This document shows, piece by piece, positions 25,298-33,621 of a stretch of 64,000 nt of DNA. The notes under the pieces were generated by a model that saw only the letters and a list, made by a program, of their open reading frames with translations, was not told the DNA's origin and searched no databases. The stretch comes from Loktanella fryxellensis (lineage in GTDB: Bacteria; Pseudomonadota; Alphaproteobacteria; Rhodobacterales; Rhodobacteraceae). Location of the stretch: NCBI RefSeq assembly GCF_900110065.1, contig NZ_FOCI01000009.1, forward strand, positions 1-64,000, in the 5' to 3' direction. The position numbers and the translations under genes were made by a program. Each line of letters begins with the position of its first letter. Positions within the stretch are counted from its first letter, which is position 1.

Positions 25298-26256
25298 CGA
25301 TGGACGCCACATTCCGCGACACCGGTCGCCGCGTCATCGCCGCAGAGGCTGAGGCCCTGCACATCCTGTCCGACTCGTTGGGCGACAGTTTCGCCGCCGC
25401 CGTGCAGGTGCTGCTGGACGCGCGCGGGCGCATCATCGTGTCCGGCATGGGCAAGTCCGGTCACATCGCCCGCAAGATCGCCGCGACCTTTGCCAGCACG
25501 GGCACGCCCGCCCACTTCGTCCACCCCGCCGAGGCGAGCCACGGCGATCTGGGGATGCTGACACCCGGCGACGCGGTCATCGTGCTGTCCAATTCCGGCG
25601 AGACGCCGGAACTGTCGGATATCGTGGCCTATACCCGACGTTTCGCCATTCCCCTGATCGGGGTCGCCAGCCGCCCGGACAGCACGCTGCTGACGCAGTC
25701 CGACGTGGCGCTGGTGCTGCCGCAACTGGGCGAGGCGTGCGGGACCGGCGTGGTGCCCACCATCTCCACCACCATGACGCTGGCGCTGGGCGATGCGCTG
25801 GCCATCGCGCTGATGGAACATCGGCAGTTCACGCCCGAAAACTTCCGCGACGTGCATCCGGGCGGCAAGCTGGGCGCACGCCTGTCCAAGGTGCGCGACC
25901 TGATGCACACCGGGGGCGAACTGCCGCTGGTCGATCACGACACGCCGATGGGCGACGTGCTGCTGACGATCTCTCAGCGTGGGTTCGGTGTGGCGGGGAT
26001 CCTGTCCGATGACGGGCAGCTTGCCGGCATCATCACCGACGGCGACCTGCGGCGCCACATGCAGGGCCTGCTGGATCATACCGCCGAACAGGTGATGACC
26101 CGCAATCCCACCACGGTGCGCAGCGACGCGCTGGCGGAAACCGCCGTCGCGGTGATGAACGACCGCAAGATCACCTGCCTGTTCGCGGTGGATGCGGGCG
26201 GACAGGTCGCGGGCATCCTGCACATCCACGACTGCCTGCGTGCGGGCGTGGTCTGA
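25294..26256 (+). CDS. kdsD: D-arabinose 5-phosphate isomerase
   Basis: The 320-residue KdsD/KpsF-family protein has an N-terminal SIS domain (VSGMGKSGHIARKIAATFAS, HPAEASHGDLGM, IVLSNSGETPEL) and two C-terminal CBS domains (VRDLMHTGGELPLV, and AEQVMTRNPTTV). It converts ribulose 5-phosphate to arabinose 5-phosphate, the first step to Kdo for LPS. The start overlaps the rnd-like stop by four bases. The lptC start is 5 bases after its stop, so kdsD-lptC-lptA-lptB form a LPS operon, as is common in proteobacteria. Confidence 0.95.
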   Translation: MTMDATFRDTGRRVIAAEAEALHILSDSLGDSFAAAVQVLLDARGRIIVSGMGKSGHIARKIAATFASTGTPAHFVHPAEASHGDLGMLTPGDAVIVLSNSGETPELSDIVAYTRRFAIPLIGVASRPDSTLLTQSDVALVLPQLGEACGTGVVPTISTTMTLALGDALAIALMEHRQFTPENFRDVHPGGKLGARLSKVRDLMHTGGELPLVDHDTPMGDVLLTISQRGFGVAGILSDDGQLAGIITDGDLRRHMQGLLDHTAEQVMTRNPTTVRSDALAETAVAVMNDRKITCLFAVDAGGQVAGILHIHDCLRAGVV

Positions 26257-26260
26257 CCTG

Positions 26261-26875
26261 ATGGCCCATACGTCGAACCTGCATTCGGTGATCGTCGGCT
26301 GGCTCAAGATCCTGTTGCCGCTCGCCGCCCTCATGCTGCTGTCCACGCTGTTCCTGTTCGCGCGCGGCGACGGGGCGTCCGACGACATTCCCTTTGCCCA
26401 GATCGACGCGGCGGCGGCGGAACAGCGCGTGGCGTCACCCCGCTTTTCCGGGCTGACCAGCACCGGCGACACCTTGCAGATCAGCGCCGAGGCCGCGCGC
26501 CCGGCGGCGGACGGCGGCTCGCAGATCGACATCGACCGCCCGCACCTGTCGCTGGATGGCACCGACGGCACCTCGCTGCGCATCACGGCGGGGACAGGCA
26601 GCATCGACACGGTTGCCCGCACCGCACGGCTGGACGGTCTGGCCCGGCTGGAGACGTCCGACGGCTACACCATGGAAACCGCCGGTCTGCGCGCCGACAT
26701 GGACAGCGGCACCATCACGTCCGATGGCCCGCTGGAGGCGCAGGCCCCGTTCGGGCGACTGTCCGCCGGTCAGGTCACGGTCGAGACCGCGCAGGATGGC
26801 GCCGGTGGCCACATCGCGTTCACCGATGGCGTGAATTTGGTCTATACACCCTCAACCGCACCAAAGGACGACTGA
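26261..26875 (+). CDS. lptC: LPS export protein LptC
   Basis: A 204-residue protein with a single N-terminal membrane anchor (WLKILLPLAALMLLSTLFLFA) and a periplasmic beta-jellyroll. SPRFSGLTSTGDTLQISAEAARP and the repeated DTVARTARLDGLARLETSDGYTMETAGLRADM pattern match the LptC/YrbK family. It hands LPS from the LptB2FG transporter to LptA. It lies between kdsD (5-base gap) and lptA (1-base gap), which supports the assignment more strongly than the divergent sequence alone. Confidence 0.88.
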   Translation: MAHTSNLHSVIVGWLKILLPLAALMLLSTLFLFARGDGASDDIPFAQIDAAAAEQRVASPRFSGLTSTGDTLQISAEAARPAADGGSQIDIDRPHLSLDGTDGTSLRITAGTGSIDTVARTARLDGLARLETSDGYTMETAGLRADMDSGTITSDGPLEAQAPFGRLSAGQVTVETAQDGAGGHIAFTDGVNLVYTPSTAPKDD

Positions 26876-26876
26876 C

Positions 26877-27359
26877 ATGCTCCGCCGCTATCTGACTGCC
26901 GTCCTGCTGCTGTTCGCGGCCCCGGCCAGTGCCCAGACGAACATCGACCTGGGCGGCATCAGCGCCGATCCGAATGCCCCGGTCGAAGTGACCGCCGACA
27001 ACCTGAACGTCGATCAGGAAACCGGCAGCGCCGTGTTCAGCGGCAACGTGGTGATCGGTCAGGGCGACCTGCGGCTGTCGGCGCCGCAGGTGCAGGTGAC
27101 ATATTCCGACGCAACCGGCGACATCACCCGCCTGCAGGCCAGCGGCGGCGTCACCTTTGCCACACCCACAGAAGCGGCAGAGGCGGCAGAGGCGGATTAC
27201 GACCTCGTCGCCGGGACCCTGACCATGACGGGCGACGTGTTGCTGACGCAAGGCGCCAGCGCCCTGTCGGCCGAGCGTATGGTGGTGAACCTGGACACCG
27301 GCACGGCGCAGATGACGGGGCGCGTCCGCACCGTGTTCCGTCAGGACGGCAACAACTGA
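26877..27359 (+). CDS. lptA: LPS periplasmic transport protein LptA
   Basis: The 160-residue protein has a signal peptide (MLRRYLTAVLLLFAAPASAQ) followed by an OstA-like beta-jellyroll: VEVTADNLNVDQETGSAVFSG, NVVIGQGDLRLSAPQVQVTY and TLTMTGDVLLTQG. LptA polymers bridge the periplasm and carry LPS to the outer membrane. Its TGA shares a base with the lptB ATG (TGATG). Length and position between lptC and lptB are normal. Confidence 0.92.
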   Translation: MLRRYLTAVLLLFAAPASAQTNIDLGGISADPNAPVEVTADNLNVDQETGSAVFSGNVVIGQGDLRLSAPQVQVTYSDATGDITRLQASGGVTFATPTEAAEAAEADYDLVAGTLTMTGDVLLTQGASALSAERMVVNLDTGTAQMTGRVRTVFRQDGNN

Positions 27360-28114
27360 TGCCCCGCGACCCGGCGATCCCCGACGACGGCACGGGCCTG
27401 CGGGTCACGAACCTGCGCAAGAGCTATCGCAAGCGGCCGGTGATCCGCGACGTCAGCCTGCATCTGGGCCGGGGCGAGGTCGTGGCCCTTCTGGGTCCGA
27501 ACGGGTCGGGCAAGACGACGTGCTTTTACCTGATCGCCGGCCTCATCACGCTGGAGGGGGGGCGCGTCACCGTCGACGGCGAGGATGTGACGACGATGCC
27601 GATGTATCGCCGCGCCAATCGCGGGATCGGCTATCTGCCGCAGGAAATGTCGATTTTCAGGGGCCTGACGGTCGAGGACAACATCAAGGCCGTCCTGCAG
27701 ATCGCCGAGCCGTCCAAGAAACGCAGGCGCGACCGGCTGGAACAGCTGCTGACCGAATTCTCGATCGAGCATCTGCGCCGCGCGCCCGCCGTGGCCCTGT
27801 CTGGCGGTGAACGAAGGCGCGCCGAAATAGCCCGCTGTCTGGCCGCAGGGCCGAAATACGTGCTGCTGGACGAACCTTTCGCCGGGGTGGATCCCATCGC
27901 CGTGGCAGAGATCCGTCATCTGGTGGCCGACCTGAAGACGCGCGGCATCGGTGTGCTGATCACCGACCACAACGTGCAGGAAACCCTGCAGATCGTCGAT
28001 CGCGCCTACATCCTGCACGATGGCCGCGTATTGATGAGCGGGACGACCGCCGAAGTCGTGCAGGACGAGAATGTGCGCCGTGTCTATCTGGGCGAAGGGT
28101 TCCGCGTGAATTGA
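27359..28114 (+). CDS. lptB: LPS export ABC transporter ATP-binding protein LptB
   Basis: A 251-residue ABC ATPase. The Walker A is GPNGSGKTT (46-54), the Q-loop YLPQEMSIFRGLTV is typical of LptB, the signature LSGGERRRAEIARCLA, the Walker B YVLLDEPFAGVDPIAV and the switch His in LITDHNVQETL. It powers LPS extraction with LptF and LptG, whose genes are not in this window. It ends the kdsD-lptC-lptA-lptB run, with 227 bases to hpf. rpoN, found after lptB in many proteobacteria, is not here. Confidence 0.96.
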   Translation: MPRDPAIPDDGTGLRVTNLRKSYRKRPVIRDVSLHLGRGEVVALLGPNGSGKTTCFYLIAGLITLEGGRVTVDGEDVTTMPMYRRANRGIGYLPQEMSIFRGLTVEDNIKAVLQIAEPSKKRRRDRLEQLLTEFSIEHLRRAPAVALSGGERRRAEIARCLAAGPKYVLLDEPFAGVDPIAVAEIRHLVADLKTRGIGVLITDHNVQETLQIVDRAYILHDGRVLMSGTTAEVVQDENVRRVYLGEGFRVN

Positions 28115-28133
28115 CGCCAACCACGCCCCGCCA

Positions 28134-28165
28134 TTGACAAATGCGGGTCCCTTGGCGCTCAATAA
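28134..28165 (+). promoter_or_regulatory. Candidate promoter for hpf-ptsN
   Basis: A perfect -35 TTGACA (28134-28139) is followed by an AT-rich stretch TCAATAAG about 18-19 bases later (28159-28166). It is in the 227-base space after lptB; the leader to the hpf ATG would be about 170 bases and contains no convincing gene. Confidence 0.4.
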
Positions 28166-28341
28166 GAGGGATGGAGACCTTGTCATCCGCCTGTCGCACC
28201 GCACCGGGCCCCACCGGGTCCGTCGCATCCGGGACATGATCAGGATCAAGGATTCATCGTTTCCGGTCCGTGACGTGGAACCGGGCGACCGATCCGCGGC
28301 TTGGTCCGGAAACGCCGAGTGCCATCGCAACAGGAGAGATC

Positions 28342-28938
28342 ATGCGGTATCAGATCAGCGGAAAACAGATCGACATCGGTGCGGCCCTACAGACCCACGT
28401 CGAGACGGAACTGGGGCAGACCCTGTCAAAGTATGCCGGCCGCCCGACCGAGGCCTATGTCGTGTTTTCTAAGTCGGGGCACGAGCATGTCGCTGAATCG
28501 GTGGTCCATCTGTCCACAGGTCTGACCGTGCAGGCCTCTGGCCGCGATCCGGAGATCTATGCGGCCTTCGACGCCTGCTGCGAAAAGATGGACAAGCAGC
28601 TTCGCCGGTACAAGCGCCGCTTGAAGGACCATCACCGTGATCGGCCGGATCCGGTCGCCATGTCGGGCGGCGGCGAATACATCCTTGCCGCCACCACCGA
28701 CGAGGTCGAGGACGATCCCGCCGAGGGCCACGACGCCCCGGTCATCGTCGCCGAGACCGAGGCCAAGATCCCGTCGCTGTCCGTGGGTGAGGCCGTGATG
28801 CAGATGGAGTTGTCCCACGCCGCCGTCATGGTGTTCCGCAACGAAAAGCAGGGCCGCATCAACGTGGTCTACAAGCGTGACGATGGCAATATCGGCTGGA
28901 TCGACCCGCACGATGCGGATAGAGCCGCCACAAACTGA
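28342..28938 (+). CDS. hpf: Long-form ribosome hibernation promoting factor
   Basis: The 198-residue protein has an N-terminal S30AE domain (MRYQISGKQIDIGAALQTHVE, basic KQLRRYKRRLKDHHRDRP) and the C-terminal dimerisation domain of long HPF (AAVMVFRNEKQGRINVVYKRDDGNIGWIDP). Long HPF dimerises 70S ribosomes into inactive 100S particles in stationary phase. AGGAGAGATC before the ATG is a strong ribosome-binding site, so this start is chosen over an in-frame upstream ATG. ptsN follows 21 bases downstream. Confidence 0.93.
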   Translation: MRYQISGKQIDIGAALQTHVETELGQTLSKYAGRPTEAYVVFSKSGHEHVAESVVHLSTGLTVQASGRDPEIYAAFDACCEKMDKQLRRYKRRLKDHHRDRPDPVAMSGGGEYILAATTDEVEDDPAEGHDAPVIVAETEAKIPSLSVGEAVMQMELSHAAVMVFRNEKQGRINVVYKRDDGNIGWIDPHDADRAATN

Positions 28939-28959
28939 CCTCTGGAGATCGACTGACCG

Positions 28960-29424
28960 ATGCAACTGGCCGACATTCTGCAGCAAGGCGCCGTCAAGGT
29001 CGTGGGCGGCTGCACCAGCAAGAAGCGGTTGTTCCACGATCTGGGTGCGTTGGCCGAACAGACCTACGGCCCGAAGGCCGGTGATGTGGTCAATGCGCTG
29101 ATCGAGAGAGAGGCCCTCGGGCCGACCGGCGTGGGGCATGGTATCGCCCTGCCCCACGCCCGGTTGCCCGATGTGGACCGCATCCAGGGCTTGTTCCTGC
29201 GGCTGGAAAAGCCGCTGCATTTCGATTCGGTGGACCGGCAACCGGTCGATCTGGTCTTCGCCCTGCTGGCGCCAGAGCAGGCCGGTGTCGAGCACCTGCG
29301 GGCGCTGGCGCTGGTGTCGCGCACCATGCGCCTGCCCGATGTCTGCGCGAAACTGCGCGCCAACACCGACCCGGGCAAGCTTTATGCCATCCTCACTGAA
29401 GCGCAGTCCATTCAGGCCGCGTGA
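28960..29424 (+). CDS. ptsN: PTS nitrogen-regulatory protein IIA
   Basis: A 154-residue EIIA-Ntr protein with the phospho-acceptor His66 in VGHGIALPHARL. The remaining fold has DRIQGLFLRLEKPL, DLVFALLAPEQAGVEHL and LALVSRTMRLPDVCAKLR. It is phosphorylated by the nitrogen PTS and in other bacteria modulates potassium uptake and kinase activity. It follows hpf as in many proteobacteria. It converges with the sulfotransferase-like gene, with 4 bases between the stops. Confidence 0.94.
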   Translation: MQLADILQQGAVKVVGGCTSKKRLFHDLGALAEQTYGPKAGDVVNALIEREALGPTGVGHGIALPHARLPDVDRIQGLFLRLEKPLHFDSVDRQPVDLVFALLAPEQAGVEHLRALALVSRTMRLPDVCAKLRANTDPGKLYAILTEAQSIQAA

Positions 29425-29428
29425 CGCG

Positions 29429-30874
29429 TCAGGCGTCGGTTCGCGACAGCGGGCCGAACCCGAAGGCGTCGTAATCACGACCGTAGGCGTCCTGCGCCGC
29501 AATCTCGACCGCGTCGTCATAGATCGCCGCCAACCGTGCGCCATGCGGATCGGTTACGGCTGGTAGCGGCGGCATCGTGGTGCGACCGATCTGGCCCGCC
29601 AGCCATGCCAGATGTCCCCGCAGACCAGCCTCGCGCGCAACCACGTCGGCCACGCCGAAGTCCGCCATTCCCTGCAGCAGCGACGACTGCGACGCCCAGG
29701 CTGCGTCGGTGCGCACTGCGGTCTGTGCGGACAGGTTGTTGCGCAGGAAACGCAGGAACGCGAGGAACGCGAGGCGGTGCGCCTTCATGTCGTAGACCAC
29801 ATCGGTTTCCGGCACGGGCCCGCCGTCGGGCACGGCAACGCCGTGAATCTTGCGCAACGTCCCGCGAATTTCCGCAAAGGTGCCGGGCCCGGTCGCAAGA
29901 ATGCGGTCGCAGAACGCCGTATGGGCCCAGACGACCGGATGGCGGATGACGGTGAACGTGCGATGTTCGACATGCGCCCGCTGCCAGTCGCGCAGCGTCT
30001 TTTGCCCGAACCCGGTCCGCAGGTCGGCAGGCGTCACCTCGTCCAGCGCCGCCAGCCAGTCCTGCACGGCTGCATTCGGTCCGGATTTCAGCGGCATGTA
30101 CAACAGCGGACTGTTTGCCGCGGCGACATAGGTCGGGATCATCGGCCCCCGACGCGGCTCGAAGTTCGGTGTGCGCGACAAATTGAACCTGTCCAGCCGC
30201 GCCAGCGCCTGCTCCATCTGTGCAAAGTTGGCCACCTTGTTGGCCATTGGCATGGGATTTTGCTTCTTCAGCTTTTTGTTGAGCGCCGTGATCTCGCTGT
30301 CCACGCCCAGCCAGCGGACGAGGCCGTTCATCACCGCCACATCCTGCAGGTCCTCGTAGGCGACGTGGAACGCGGTCTGCCCGCTGCGTTGCAGCGTGTT
30401 CAGGATCAGGGTCTGGAACTGCTGCAGGGCGGCCAGATGCGCCTCGAACTCCGCCGCGTCGAAGGGGACAGTTTCGGTCTTGGCATGGGTGGCGTTCGTC
30501 AGTTTCCACTGGCCGGTGGCCTTGGCGATCTTCCAGCTGATGAAGCTGTCGACGGGATTACGCGTCAGCACGATCTTGGCACACCGCGGATCGGTCAGCG
30601 CGATGTCCAGCACGCGGCCGTCGTGATCGTTGAAGAAGCGAAAACCGTTCAGACCGGGGGCCGCCTTGATCCGGTCGATCAGCATTTGCGGATCGGCCTC
30701 ACGCTCACCCTGCGTGACGCCAAGCACGTCGGCACTGTTGGGATAACCGATGAAATGCGGATTGAACGCCTCGCCCAGACAGGCGACGCCGTCGTTCATG
30801 TTCAGGTTCGCCTCGAGAAAATTGGACCCGGTCCGCATTTCCGCAAAGACCACGAAGTAATCGTATTTTGACAC
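29429..30874 (-). CDS. Sulfotransferase-family protein with two sulfotransferase-like units
   Basis: The 481-residue protein starts with GTG at 30874, directly behind the previous gene's TAA. The first unit has the PAPS 5'-phosphosulfate loop VFAEMRTGSNFLEANL (residues 10-25) and the 3'-phosphate motif IVLTRNPVDSFISWKI (101-116), as in NodH-like carbohydrate sulfotransferases. From about residue 256 a second pattern begins: LLYMPLKSGPNAAVQDWL and TFTVIRHPVVWAHTAF, resembling a degenerate second sulfotransferase domain. It closes the operon of glycosyltransferases from galU, so the likely acceptor is a surface glycan. Confidence 0.8.
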   Translation of the reverse strand: MSKYDYFVVFAEMRTGSNFLEANLNMNDGVACLGEAFNPHFIGYPNSADVLGVTQGEREADPQMLIDRIKAAPGLNGFRFFNDHDGRVLDIALTDPRCAKIVLTRNPVDSFISWKIAKATGQWKLTNATHAKTETVPFDAAEFEAHLAALQQFQTLILNTLQRSGQTAFHVAYEDLQDVAVMNGLVRWLGVDSEITALNKKLKKQNPMPMANKVANFAQMEQALARLDRFNLSRTPNFEPRRGPMIPTYVAAANSPLLYMPLKSGPNAAVQDWLAALDEVTPADLRTGFGQKTLRDWQRAHVEHRTFTVIRHPVVWAHTAFCDRILATGPGTFAEIRGTLRKIHGVAVPDGGPVPETDVVYDMKAHRLAFLAFLRFLRNNLSAQTAVRTDAAWASQSSLLQGMADFGVADVVAREAGLRGHLAWLAGQIGRTTMPPLPAVTDPHGARLAAIYDDAVEIAAQDAYGRDYDAFGFGPLSRTDA

Positions 30875-30875
30875 T

Positions 30876-32573
30876 TTAATTGACCAGATAGGGTTTGCGG
30901 GGTTTCGGGGCCTGATGCAACGGCGCGCTCCCAACCGGGAAATCGCCCATCAGATGCGGGTGCATCCCCTGATTCTTGAGGTTTTGCAGGAACTGACCGA
31001 AGCCTGTCAGGTCGTGCATCCGAGGCGCTTCGTTCAGCCGCCGGACGCCGCCACCCACCAGATCGTCGACCACCTGCTGCAACGCCTCCATCGGGCTGTC
31101 GATGAAATCCGCCATGGTCCAGATCCGCACCCGCGCCTTGGTCCAGGGCGACCGCAGGATGTCCAGCCATTCGCTTTCGACGCGTTGCAGATGCGCGGCC
31201 CGGTGTCGCAATTCGCCGAAGTTGCCGTTCGACTGGAACAGCGGCACGGCCCACACGCCCGAGACGACGCAGACATAGGCATTCTGATCGCGGGCCACGA
31301 GGTACCGGATGCCTTGCGTATCCGCGGGCGAGAACTGGAACGCCTGCCGTTCGCCGCGCGTGTTCCAGATCAGGTTCGTCAGGAACCGCTGGGAATCGTA
31401 TTCCCGGATCGCCGGATTGTCGGTCAACGCACCGTTGAAGATCTTCTGCCGCCCGTCGAACTCCACCCGGTGCGGATTGAACAGGTGGCCATGCACGCGC
31501 ATGCCGGTCGCTTTGGCCAACCACGGCTCGAAATTTTCGAACAGCTCGGCCAGACCGCCAAAGACCGCATACGGCCCGGACGTGATGCCGTTTTCCCGGT
31601 CGTGTCGCGGCCAGCGACTTTGCATGTACAGACCCGGACGCCCCTTGGTCCGCAGATCGACCGCCTTGGAGAAGATGCGGTCGATCTTGCCGGGATTGGG
31701 CTCGCTCGCCGTCATGGCCGTGGCGTCGTCCTTGAGGAACGTGCCGTACAGGCGATCGCCGCGCGGCCAGATCTTGCGCGCGACGAAGCAGTCGGACCGC
31801 CGCAGCAGTTGCAGGTGATCGTCGTAGAAGATGTGCGGCTTGCCCTGGAAATCGAATTTGGACAAGGTCAGCGACCGGCTTTCGATGCTGACGGAATAGA
31901 GCCGCGCCAGCGACTGGAAATAACTTTCGTCCGGAATCCAGACCTTGGCGAAATAGGCGTCGTTGCGACGCCGGTCCGGGTCACCGAGGATCGCCGACAG
32001 GGTCTGGCGCGTCATGCACCACCACTGCGATCCCATGTGCGGCACGATCCCGTCAGGGATGCGCCGCTGATAGCCGACCCTGCGCTGCAGTGCGACATAG
32101 CGGTCGAAAAGCTTGCGCTGCCGCCGCCATGAAAACGGAAACTGCAGGGTAAAGCGTTCGTGGTCGAGGCCACCGACCGTCCAAGGCACGTCGGCGGTGG
32201 TCGCACTCTCGATGAAATCGGTGCGCGGACGACTGTCGAGGTAGCGCCGGAGGTCCGCCACCGGGCGCAACGGCATGCACGACCCCGACGTCAGATAGAC
32301 GTGCCGCACCTGCGTGAAACGGGCCAGCATCAGCTCCGACGCGGCCTGCGTCGCAGCGACGATCCCCCACGCACCCCATTCGCAGCGATGACGCGTGCTG
32401 AACAGGACGGTCGGCTGGTCGGCCAAAGCCGCGCGGAACCGCTCGAACTGCGCGGCCCGGACCTTGCGATCCACATGGATCACCACCGGACATCCCCCGG
32501 CGACCCAATGGCGCGCCAGTTGTTCCGCCCGGTCAAAGTCGGCATGGACCAGCATGACGATGCCCAGCGTCAT
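30876..32573 (-). CDS. Core-2/I-branching-type beta-1,6-N-acetylglucosaminyltransferase-like protein
   Basis: The first ~290 of 565 residues match the branch/core-2 GT14 pattern: MTLGIVMLVHADFDRAEQLA, VIHVDRKV, HRCEWGAWGIVAATQAASELML, YLTSGSCMPLRPVADLRRYLD, GSQWWCMTRQTL and IPDESYFQSL. The remaining ~270 residues are an extra domain (SDCFVARKIWPRGDRLYGTFL, LFENFEPWLAKATGMRVHGHLF, FLTNLIWNTRGE) that I cannot assign. The ATG at 32573 overlaps the previous gene's stop by 4 bases, and the TAA abuts the GTG of the sulfotransferase-like gene. It probably adds a branch sugar to a glycan. Confidence 0.8.
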   Translation of the reverse strand: MTLGIVMLVHADFDRAEQLARHWVAGGCPVVIHVDRKVRAAQFERFRAALADQPTVLFSTRHRCEWGAWGIVAATQAASELMLARFTQVRHVYLTSGSCMPLRPVADLRRYLDSRPRTDFIESATTADVPWTVGGLDHERFTLQFPFSWRRQRKLFDRYVALQRRVGYQRRIPDGIVPHMGSQWWCMTRQTLSAILGDPDRRRNDAYFAKVWIPDESYFQSLARLYSVSIESRSLTLSKFDFQGKPHIFYDDHLQLLRRSDCFVARKIWPRGDRLYGTFLKDDATAMTASEPNPGKIDRIFSKAVDLRTKGRPGLYMQSRWPRHDRENGITSGPYAVFGGLAELFENFEPWLAKATGMRVHGHLFNPHRVEFDGRQKIFNGALTDNPAIREYDSQRFLTNLIWNTRGERQAFQFSPADTQGIRYLVARDQNAYVCVVSGVWAVPLFQSNGNFGELRHRAAHLQRVESEWLDILRSPWTKARVRIWTMADFIDSPMEALQQVVDDLVGGGVRRLNEAPRMHDLTGFGQFLQNLKNQGMHPHLMGDFPVGSAPLHQAPKPRKPYLVN

Positions 32574-33580
32574 GCCCAGTTTCCCTTCGACAACAGCCCG
32601 AGGATCTCCAGCTGCCGCCAGTTGATGTAGCGTTCGGACCACTTGCACCACAGGTCGGGGTTGGCGTCGCCCGCCTCTGCATAAGCCCGGTATTCGCGGC
32701 TGTTGGCAAAGTGCTGACGGCGATCCAGCTCTTCGCGGACCTTTTCGGTGAAGGTCGACAGGAACTTGGTGTGCAGCAGCACGCCGCTTGCCATTTCGCC
32801 CCCCCATTCGTCATAGACGAGGTTCAGCCCCTGCGGCAGCAGCATATGGGTGCTGTTGACATAGGCATAGCGCCTGTCCCACTTCACCAGCGGCACCTTG
32901 TTCAGCGACGGCGCCTTTCCGGGCGCATCGGCAAAGAACGACCGCATCCGCACGCCGCCCTGGATCCACAGGTTGCCGAATTTCGGGTTGCGCTTGATCG
33001 TGTAGTTACCGCTGTCGAACCAGCCGGCGACCTGCAGCGGGTCTGTGCCGCGGATATAGGGCACATCGCCGATGCGCCCCTTGGGATACATATCCAGCAG
33101 CATCGCCCCGAACGACCTGATCGACGACGCGTCCAGCCAGTCGGTCAGCGCCCGCAGGGGCCGCGTGTCGCAGAACGGATAGACCAGCAATTCGTCGGGA
33201 TCGACGACCAGCGCCCAGTGGCCATGGGCATATCTGCGCTGCAGATGGTTCAGCCAGTCCACACCGAACCGGGCCCGCTTGTAGCTTGCGGTGGTGTGGA
33301 ACAGCGTCACGTCGGGCTGGTCGGCCAGCCATGCGCCCGCCCCATCGGTGCTGTCGTTGTCCACGAGGATGAAATGATCGACGCCCAGACCACGATAGTA
33401 GTCGAGGAAATAGGGCAGGCGCACATCCTCGTTGCGGAACGTGCTGAAGACGAGGATGCCATCCGGCCTGATCTGTGCCGTGCGGTCCACCACGCAGCGC
33501 AATTCCCGCCGCTTGCGGAAGGCCCGCACCAGCCACTTCTTGCGCTGCAACCGCAGCCGGTATGACCGCCAGGCGCCCAC
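32570..33580 (-). CDS. Glycosyltransferase, family 92/GT2-like
   Basis: A 336-residue cytoplasmic protein with FSTFRNEDVRLPYFLDYYRGLGVDHFILVDNDSTDG, the metal-binding motif DPDE at 127-130 (HWALVVDPDELLVYPF), and RNPKFGNLWIQGGVRMRSFF. These features define the Glyco_tranf_2_4/GT92-like group. The start is a GTG at 33580 preceded by AAGGGAG. The stop overlaps the core-2-like gene start (ATGA). The basic N-terminus suggests a peripheral membrane location. Donor and acceptor sugars cannot be predicted. Confidence 0.87.
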   Translation of the reverse strand: MGAWRSYRLRLQRKKWLVRAFRKRRELRCVVDRTAQIRPDGILVFSTFRNEDVRLPYFLDYYRGLGVDHFILVDNDSTDGAGAWLADQPDVTLFHTTASYKRARFGVDWLNHLQRRYAHGHWALVVDPDELLVYPFCDTRPLRALTDWLDASSIRSFGAMLLDMYPKGRIGDVPYIRGTDPLQVAGWFDSGNYTIKRNPKFGNLWIQGGVRMRSFFADAPGKAPSLNKVPLVKWDRRYAYVNSTHMLLPQGLNLVYDEWGGEMASGVLLHTKFLSTFTEKVREELDRRQHFANSREYRAYAEAGDANPDLWCKWSERYINWRQLEILGLLSKGNWA

Positions 33581-33621
33581 CGCGCTCCCTTCTTCAGCTT
33601 TGCTCCATCCGGATGACCGTA

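Noticed and set aside
28166-28341. Possible small gene in the hpf leader (an ATG at 28236 gives a continuous frame into hpf)
   Set aside because: No ribosome-binding site or recognisable protein pattern; the hpf ATG at 28342 has the strong signal.
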